From NCBI GenBank assembly GCA_017555745.1, contig JAFZFU010000076.1:1-39521 (forward strand): DNA of 39,521 nucleotides, read 5' to 3'. Shown here piece after piece: positions 34,883-39,521 of this stretch. The number at the start of each line of letters is the position of its first letter. Positions within the stretch are counted from its first letter, which is position 1. This DNA is from Bacteroidales bacterium. Its GTDB lineage: Bacteria > Bacteroidota > Bacteroidia > Bacteroidales > P3. Below the pieces are notes generated by a model. That model worked only from the letters and a program-made list of their open reading frames with translations, searched no databases and had not been told where the DNA came from. The position numbers and the translations under genes are program-made.

Positions 34883-37519
34883 TTACTTTTTCTTTACAAT
34901 TTTTTTTATCTCGTTCAGTTTTAGTAGTGCTTCAATGGGTGTAAGTGTATCTATGTCAATGTCTAATATGCGGTCGCGAATTTCCAATAAAGTTGGGTCG
35001 TCGAGCTGAATAAAACTGAGTTGATAGCCGTTTTTTTCTGTTTTTTCGGTGTCTTTTTTCTGTTTTTTCGCATTTTTCGATGTGTTTTTGTCAGTTTTTT
35101 CATCGTTTTTTTCGCTCTTTTTTTCCAGTATTTCCAGCATATTTTGTGCTTTTTTCAATACCGATGTGGGCATTCCTGCCATGCGTGCTACATGTATACC
35201 AAAGCTGTGTTCGCTTCCCCCTTCGGTAAGTTTTCGCAAAAATATTACCTTATTATCTATTTCTTTGACCGAAATATGGTAGTTCTTTATTCTCTCAAAT
35301 TGGTCTTCCATGTCTATCAGTTCGTGGTAGTGGGTAGCAAACATTACCTTTGGGCGGCAACCGGGTTGGTTGTGTAAATATTCGGTTATGGCCCATGCTA
35401 TCGATATGCCGTCGTAGGTGCTGGTGCCTCGTCCTATCTCGTCGAGCAGCACAAGACTTCTGTCCGATATATTGTTCAATATATTGGCTGTCTCGTTCAT
35501 CTCCACCATAAAGGTCGACTCGCCCGACGATATATTGTCCGATGCTCCCACGCGAGTAAATATTTTGTCTACCACGCCTATTTTGGCTTTACGTGCCGGT
35601 ACATAGCAGCCTATCTGTGCCATCAGCACTATAAGCGCTGTTTGGCGTAGCAGTGCCGATTTACCCGACATATTAGGTCCCGTTATTATTATTATTTGTT
35701 GGTTGTCGCTATCCAGCAGCACATCGTTGGCTATGTATTCCTGACCTATGGGTAACTGTGTTTCTATTACGGGGTGGCGGCCGTCTTTTATATCTATCAC
35801 TCCGCTGTTGCTAAGCTCGGGGCGACAATAGTTAGAGGCTATTGCCAAAGTAGCAAAACTTTGCAAACAGTCCAGGCGGGCTATAAGCTGTGCATTGTAT
35901 TGTATGGGTTGTATATATTCTGAAAGGGCTATCAATAGTTGCTCAAACAGTTGCGACTCCAATACCGCTATGCGTTCTTCGGCTCCCAATATCTTGCTTT
36001 CATATTCTTTCAGTTCGTCGGTTATATAGCGTTCGGCATTGGTAAGGGTTTGTTTTCGTATCCATGTTTCCGGTACTTTGTTTTTGTGGGTATTGGTTAC
36101 TTCCAAATAGTAGCCAAACACGTTGTTGAATCCTATCTTCAGCGATGGTATGCCGGTGTTGTCGCTTTCGCGTTGTTGTATGGCGGCCAAATAGTCTTTG
36201 CCCGATGTCGATAGCGATCGCAGTTCGTCGAGTTCGTTGTTAACTCCGGCGGCTATCACATTGCCTTTCGATACCAATACCGGGGCTTCTTCGCTTATCT
36301 CGCGTTCTATTCTTTCGCATATTATATGGCAGGCGTTAAGTTGTTCGCCAATACTTTTAAGGGTATCGTTTTTGGTGTTGCTGCATAGCAGTTTTATCTC
36401 GGCCACTGCCTTTAGCGAGCGTTTGAGATGCAACACTTCACGCGGATTTATCTTTCCCACAGCCACTTTCGATATCAGCCGTTCAAGGTCGCCTATTGAG
36501 CGTATGTGTTCTTTTAATCTGTCCGAAAAGTCGGGGTTGATGATTATGAAGTCCACTATGTTCAGGCGGTTTTCTATAAGCGATATTTCTTTTAGCGGCA
36601 ACATTATCCAGCGTTTCAGCTGTCGTGCCCCCATGGGGGTTGTGGTTTTGTCTATTATGTCTACTAAGGTTTTGGCATTGTCGTTGGCCGAGTATATAAG
36701 TTCAAGATTGCGTGCCGTAAATTTGTCTATCCACACATATTTATCCTCTTCTATGCGTGTTATCTTGCATATATGTTTGGTGCGGTCGTGTTGTGTTTCC
36801 GAAAGGTAGTATAGTGCAGCACCTGCTGCCACTATGCCTGCTTCTAACTGCTCCACGCCAAAGCCTTTCAGCGAGGTGGTGCCAAATTGTTTCAGCAACA
36901 GTTCGTTGGCAAAATCGGGTGTAAACACCCAATCGTCGAAGGTTTGAACGTAGTATCTTTCGGATATGGTATCGTTGAAAGTCTTTAGTTTCTTTTTTTG
37001 CAATATCACCTCCGATGGCTTAAAGTTTTGCAATAACTTTTCTATGTAGTTGATATCGCCCTGTGCTATGTAAAATTCGCCTGTCGACACGTCGAGAAAC
37101 GATATTCCGTTCACTTTATCGGCAAGGTGCAAGCCGCAAAGGAAATTATTTTCTTTCACTTCCAGTACTTTGTCGTTGTACGATACTCCCGGTGTTACCA
37201 ATTCGGTTATGCCTCTCTTTACCAGTCCTTTTACCAGTTTAGGGTCTTCGAGTTGTTCGCATATCGCCACTCGCAACCCGGCTTTTACCAGTTTGGGTAA
37301 GTAAAGGTCCAACGAATGGTAGGGAAATCCTGCCAACTCGCTGCCGGCACGGCTGGTAAGCGTTATGCCAAGTATCGACGACGAGCGTACCGCATCTTCG
37401 CCAAAGGTTTCGTAAAAATCGCCTACGCGAAACAGAAGCATAGCATCGGGATGTTGCTTCTTTAAAGCATAATACTGCTTCATTAAAGGAGTTTCCTTAT
37501 CGGTGGTTTTTGCTGCCAA
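34883..37519 (-). CDS. mutS: DNA mismatch repair protein MutS
   Basis: MutS recognises mismatches and, with ATP, recruits MutL. The N-terminal mismatch domain has [20 protein letters not shown] and [14 protein letters not shown] with the Phe-x-Glu reading motif. The ATPase domain has Walker [14 protein letters not shown] (about residue 614), then [21 protein letters not shown] and [10 protein letters not shown] start at the TTG at 37519 (878 residues, [15 protein letters not shown]). A TTG at 37549 overlaps the predicted -7 box and would precede transcription, and the first ATG at 37483 would cut off conserved ETPL. A Lys/Glu-rich linker (about 805-830) is unusually low in complexity. No mutL is nearby. 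Confidence 0.97.
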   Translation of the reverse strand: MAAKTTDKETPLMKQYYALKKQHPDAMLLFRVGDFYETFGEDAVRSSSILGITLTSRAGSELAGFPYHSLDLYLPKLVKAGLRVAICEQLEDPKLVKGLVKRGITELVTPGVSYNDKVLEVKENNFLCGLHLADKVNGISFLDVSTGEFYIAQGDINYIEKLLQNFKPSEVILQKKKLKTFNDTISERYYVQTFDDWVFTPDFANELLLKQFGTTSLKGFGVEQLEAGIVAAGAALYYLSETQHDRTKHICKITRIEEDKYVWIDKFTARNLELIYSANDNAKTLVDIIDKTTTPMGARQLKRWIMLPLKEISLIENRLNIVDFIIINPDFSDRLKEHIRSIGDLERLISKVAVGKINPREVLHLKRSLKAVAEIKLLCSNTKNDTLKSIGEQLNACHIICERIEREISEEAPVLVSKGNVIAAGVNNELDELRSLSTSGKDYLAAIQQRESDNTGIPSLKIGFNNVFGYYLEVTNTHKNKVPETWIRKQTLTNAERYITDELKEYESKILGAEERIAVLESQLFEQLLIALSEYIQPIQYNAQLIARLDCLQSFATLAIASNYCRPELSNSGVIDIKDGRHPVIETQLPIGQEYIANDVLLDSDNQQIIIITGPNMSGKSALLRQTALIVLMAQIGCYVPARKAKIGVVDKIFTRVGASDNISSGESTFMVEMNETANILNNISDRSLVLLDEIGRGTSTYDGISIAWAITEYLHNQPGCRPKVMFATHYHELIDMEDQFERIKNYHISVKEIDNKVIFLRKLTEGGSEHSFGIHVARMAGMPTSVLKKAQNMLEILEKKSEKNDEKTDKNTSKNAKKQKKDTEKTEKNGYQLSFIQLDDPTLLEIRDRILDIDIDTLTPIEALLKLNEIKKIVKKK

Positions 37520-37546
37520 AACGATTGTTTTTATAGTTATATGGTG

Positions 37547-37554
37547 CAAAGGTA
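37547..37554 (-). promoter_or_regulatory. -7 box of mutS
   Basis: The minus strand reads TACCTTTG, a perfect TAnnTTTG. Transcription would start near 37543, which decides the start codon: the TTG at 37549 lies upstream of it, whereas the TTG at 37519 leaves a leader of about 24 bases. Confidence 0.6.
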
Positions 37555-37785
37555 CTAACTTTTGCTTTTATGGCAAATGTATGTTGTCGATTTTAATTAC
37601 ACAAAAATATGTAATGTTTTGATGAGGTGCGGTTTGCGGTTTAATAAATTCTTTTTGTATGTCGCTTTTTAATAAACTATATGTCGTGAATTAAGTGCTT
37701 TTTTGTGACTGATGAGTTGTCTTTTTGAGGGTAATTATAATTTTTTCGTTTGAAGGCGATATAGTCAATAAAGTAAGTTGTTTTT
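37555..37785. other. AT-rich non-coding stretch between mutS and the RHS locus
   Basis: No ORF, RNA or clear hairpin is supported. The sequence is T-rich, with many short homopolymers. Confidence 0.5.
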
Positions 37786-37804
37786 AAAGCAACTTCTAAA
37801 AAGT
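37786..37804 (+). repeat. Solo end of the MITE-like element
   Basis: AAAGCAACTTCTAAAAAGT matches the terminus of the 28556-28754 element, sharing the exact 12-mer AACTTCTAAAAA. It stands 30 bases before the end of the RHS remnant. Confidence 0.45.
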
Positions 37805-37935
37805 CCATGGTTGCAATAAATTATCATACTATGCTAAATAGGATCCACGCTTAACAACCCCGTCATCAAATCCGAGTCGTAATACCGTGCTCCGAAGTAG
37901 GAAAAGCCTGTCTCTGCATGAAGCGAACCTAGTAG

Positions 37936-38015
37936 GTTCGCGATAGCGTTTCCGTTAGGAATTTGTGCGGTAAGTGTAGTGGTAACGAAACGATAGCACA
38001 AAAGCGGAGAACAAG
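37936..38015 (-). repeat. Short repeat copy 1 in the RHS remnant
   Basis: An 80-base unit that shares with copy 2 the blocks GCGATAGCGTTTCCG, AGGAATTTGTGC and TAGCACAAAAGCGGAGAACAAG (plus-strand sense, the last read in two parts). The middle differs by indels. The copies are separated by 13 bases. Confidence 0.75.
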
Positions 38016-38028
38016 AAAAAACCTGTGA

Positions 38029-38096
38029 GTTTGCGATAGCGTTTCCGCAGGAATTTGTGCTGTTAGCTTTGCGGTAGCACAAAAGCGGAGAACAAG
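38029..38096 (-). repeat. Short repeat copy 2 in the RHS remnant
   Basis: A 68-base unit homologous to copy 1 and in the same orientation. It abuts the SFTGK codons of the RHS core. The identical ends of both copies and their variable middle suggest a dispersed element that inserts in tandem. Its frame stays open through the remnant. Confidence 0.75.
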
Positions 38097-38147
38097 TTTT
38101 CCCGGTAAAGGATTGAGTGATATTTTAGTCCTATATTTTGATAGTAA

Positions 38148-38645
38148 TTAATCATGTTCTTTTTCATTATTATCAATGATATGATAAATATTAAATCCTA
38201 CCAAATTCCATTTATTTTTTGACTTCTTGACAGTAACACCTATAATTAGATAGGTTTCTTTCGCTTTAAAAGATGTATATAGTATCGCATCAGTACAATG
38301 TTCGTAATCATCACATTTGAAAGCCATTTCAATCATCCAATAATAGTCTTTTGAATTACATGTATCTGATATAAATACTATTTTATTATTCAAGAAATAC
38401 TCTAATCCAACATTTGAAGTGAAAACCGGACGAAAATATGAAGTATCAATATTATACAAACTATTTATCCATAAAAATTGTTCACTTTTTATAAAACAAT
38501 CAAATATCTCTACACAAACAGTATCAATTTCTTTACGAGACATTTTAGTCGGAGAATCACAACATTGTGATGTAACCCTTATTGAAAATAAACTAATGAA
38601 TAAAAAAGTAAATAAAACTTTTATTTTTATATTATTGATTTTCAT
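38148..38645 (-). CDS. Secreted probable immunity protein for the RHS toxin
   Basis: A 165-residue protein with an N-terminal signal peptide (about 1-26; MKINNIKIKVLFTFLFISLF onward) and no clear lipobox. I recognise no named domain. The mature part is acidic-aromatic with about five cysteines and a C-terminal segment (YLIIGVTVKKSKNKWNLVGF) typical of a beta-sheet. Its start overlaps the end of the RHS gene by 14 bases, the usual arrangement for a toxin's immunity partner. Export to the periplasm is what would be needed against a peptidoglycan-cleaving toxin. The immunity role is inferred from position, coupling and the signal peptide only. Confidence 0.6.
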   Translation of the reverse strand: MKINNIKIKVLFTFLFISLFSIRVTSQCCDSPTKMSRKEIDTVCVEIFDCFIKSEQFLWINSLYNIDTSYFRPVFTSNVGLEYFLNNKIVFISDTCNSKDYYWMIEMAFKCDDYEHCTDAILYTSFKAKETYLIIGVTVKKSKNKWNLVGFNIYHIIDNNEKEHD

Positions 38646-39521
38646 TTGGAATTGATTTTATTTGACCATACCCTCTAAATACAAGGTTTGTACCACCATC
38701 TAATTTCCATGTTCCATTTCTTTGTTTTGCAAAAGTATATTCTTTTTCACCAAAGTTGTCAGGATCACTATCTGATTGGGTACTTAAAGTATGTAATGTC
38801 ACTGTTTCTATTGTTGTACCATCTTCATTTATGTAAGTTCCAAATTGAGGAGGAGCATTTAAAAGTGCTGTATGTCCATTCATGCTTACACAATCTCCCA
38901 TAAAAATAATATCTCCTAATTCTCCCTTACTTATATCTGTTTCAAATGTTCTATCTTTTCCATTTCCATTTTTAAACCAGTCTATTCCTCCTGGATATTT
39001 GCAACGACCGAAAAAAGTACCATTTGGTGTAGAAAAACCTGTATTCATCAGAAATTTCACAATATTTTCATCGGAATTCATATAAGCAACAAAACATGCA
39101 TCATAACAATATAATTCATTTGGGATACTTCCTCTTGAATAGTTCCAACCTTTTGCATCATTAAATCCTGGACCAAATGGAATTCCCTTATTTGATAGAT
39201 TTTCTCTTGCCCACTTTAGTGCTGATAAATTTTCTCTTCCATCCGGGTCCACCAACCTAACAGGGTTCCAAGCACAATAAGCATAAGGCGACAAGCTAGG
39301 ATACTTATCCGCCATAGGATCCACACTAAGCCACCCCGTCATAAGATCCGAATCGTAATACCTCGCTCCGAAGTAGGAAAAACCTGTTTCTGAGTCTCTT
39401 TCTTTCCCGGTGAAAGAGTATAATCCCAAACCATGGTAAACATATTCTTTTACAGCGGCTTGAGAAGTGTTGGAGATGTGGAAATTTTGTGGTTTTTTAC
39501 TCAAAAAAACAGCCGATACTC
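38632..39521 (-). CDS. RHS-repeat protein C-terminus with NlpC/P60-CHAP-like toxin domain (5' end beyond window)
   Basis: The frame is open to the right edge, so only the last 295 residues are seen; a TTG at 39504 is an internal codon, not a demonstrated start. Counting from it, the RHS core (SFTGKERDSETGF at 30-42, YFGARYYDSDLMTGWLSVDP 44-63, NPVRLVDPDGREN 80-92) ends the conserved shell. The polymorphic tip follows. LYCYDACFVAYM (131-142) and GELGDIIFMGDCVSMNGHTALL (in two parts, 195-215) look like the nucleophile Cys and the GD...H motifs of NlpC/P60 or CHAP cysteine hydrolases, which cut peptidoglycan. Catalytic Cys133 or Cys137 and His211 are proposed. The RHS-tip call is firm; the enzymatic class is inferred. 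Confidence 0.8.
   Translation of the reverse strand, partial: VSAVFLSKKPQNFHISNTSQAAVKEYVYHGLGLYSFTGKERDSETGFSYFGARYYDSDLMTGWLSVDPMADKYPSLSPYAYCAWNPVRLVDPDGRENLSALKWARENLSNKGIPFGPGFNDAKGWNYSRGSIPNELYCYDACFVAYMNSDENIVKFLMNTGFSTPNGTFFGRCKYPGGIDWFKNGNGKDRTFETDISKGELGDIIFMGDCVSMNGHTALLNAPPQFGTYINEDGTTIETVTLHTLSTQSDSDPDNFGEKEYTFAKQRNGTWKLDGGTNLVFRGYGQIKSIPNENQ

Larger units (their letters stand above)
37834..38112 (-). pseudogene. RHS core remnant interrupted by repeat insertion
   Basis: The minus-strand frame reads SFTGK at its start (38112) and then, after an insertion, ETGFSYFGARYYDSDLMTG and LLSVDPI before a TAG at 37834. In the RHS gene at 38632-39521 the same motif is continuous (SFTGKERDSETGFSYFGARY onward), and both the protein and the DNA of this segment are nearly the same in the two copies. 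Here about 190 bases made of two copies of a 68-80-base repeat replace ERDS. The remnant ends where the intact gene continues with MADKYPS. An in-frame stop lies just upstream of SFTGK. It is a displaced RHS tip, the usual debris of C-terminal toxin exchange. Confidence 0.8.

Overview
The window looks like the chromosome of an AT-rich Bacteroidota, most likely an uncultured Bacteroidales. The signs are Bacteroidetes-type -7 promoter boxes (TAnnTTTG), a general lack of Shine-Dalgarno sequences, giant fibronectin-III surface proteins, a TonB receptor with a carboxypeptidase-like regulatory domain, PepSY-like lipoproteins, an RHS protein and a canonical Bacteroidetes dcw cluster. I cannot name genus or species.

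Layout. (1) 1-7974, minus strand: the first 2658 codons of one uninterrupted giant secreted protein built from Fn3 domains alternating with cleaved-adhesin/choice-of-anchor-J-like domains; it runs off the left edge. (2) 7975-8930: a gap with a four-copy 22-bp-period repeat, a short degenerate methyltransferase-like gene and a terminator hairpin. (3) 8978-24340, minus strand: the division and cell-wall cluster in the order mraZ-rsmH-ftsL-ftsI-murE-mraY-(murD remnant)-ftsW-murG-murC-ftsQ-ftsA-ftsZ, preceded by a promoter overlapped by 10-bp-phased TGGAA boxes that look like a MraZ operator. (4) 24703-27644: a TonB-dependent receptor, a structured spacer and a small HxH-rich membrane protein. (5) 27697-34531: housekeeping and accessory genes (TrmH-like methyltransferase, two tandem PepSY-like proteins, ung, comEC, an arginase-family protein, a MmcQ/YjbR protein). 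(6) 34538-37554: tRNA-Leu(UAA), tRNA-Gly(GCC) and mutS. (7) 37786-39521: a recombining RHS locus with a core remnant interrupted by short repeats, a secreted probable immunity protein, and the 3' end of an RHS protein with a NlpC/P60-CHAP-like C-terminal domain.

How the parts work together. The dcw block encodes UDP-MurNAc-peptide synthesis (MurC, MurE), lipid I and II formation (MraY, MurG), glycan polymerisation and crosslinking (FtsW, FtsI), and the FtsL/Q/A/Z divisome. Its MurE carries the DNPR motif expected for meso-diaminopimelate. MurD, however, is reduced to a 179-residue C-terminal domain lacking the ATPase domain and key substrate-binding motifs, so the D-Glu-adding activity must be encoded elsewhere. 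This is the most unusual point in the window. The next most interesting are the RHS toxin/immunity locus with its remnant, the MraZ-type operator, and several repeat families: a 199-bp inverted-repeat element with solo ends, the CATCGCGA 22-bp array, and 70-80-bp repeats inside the RHS remnant.
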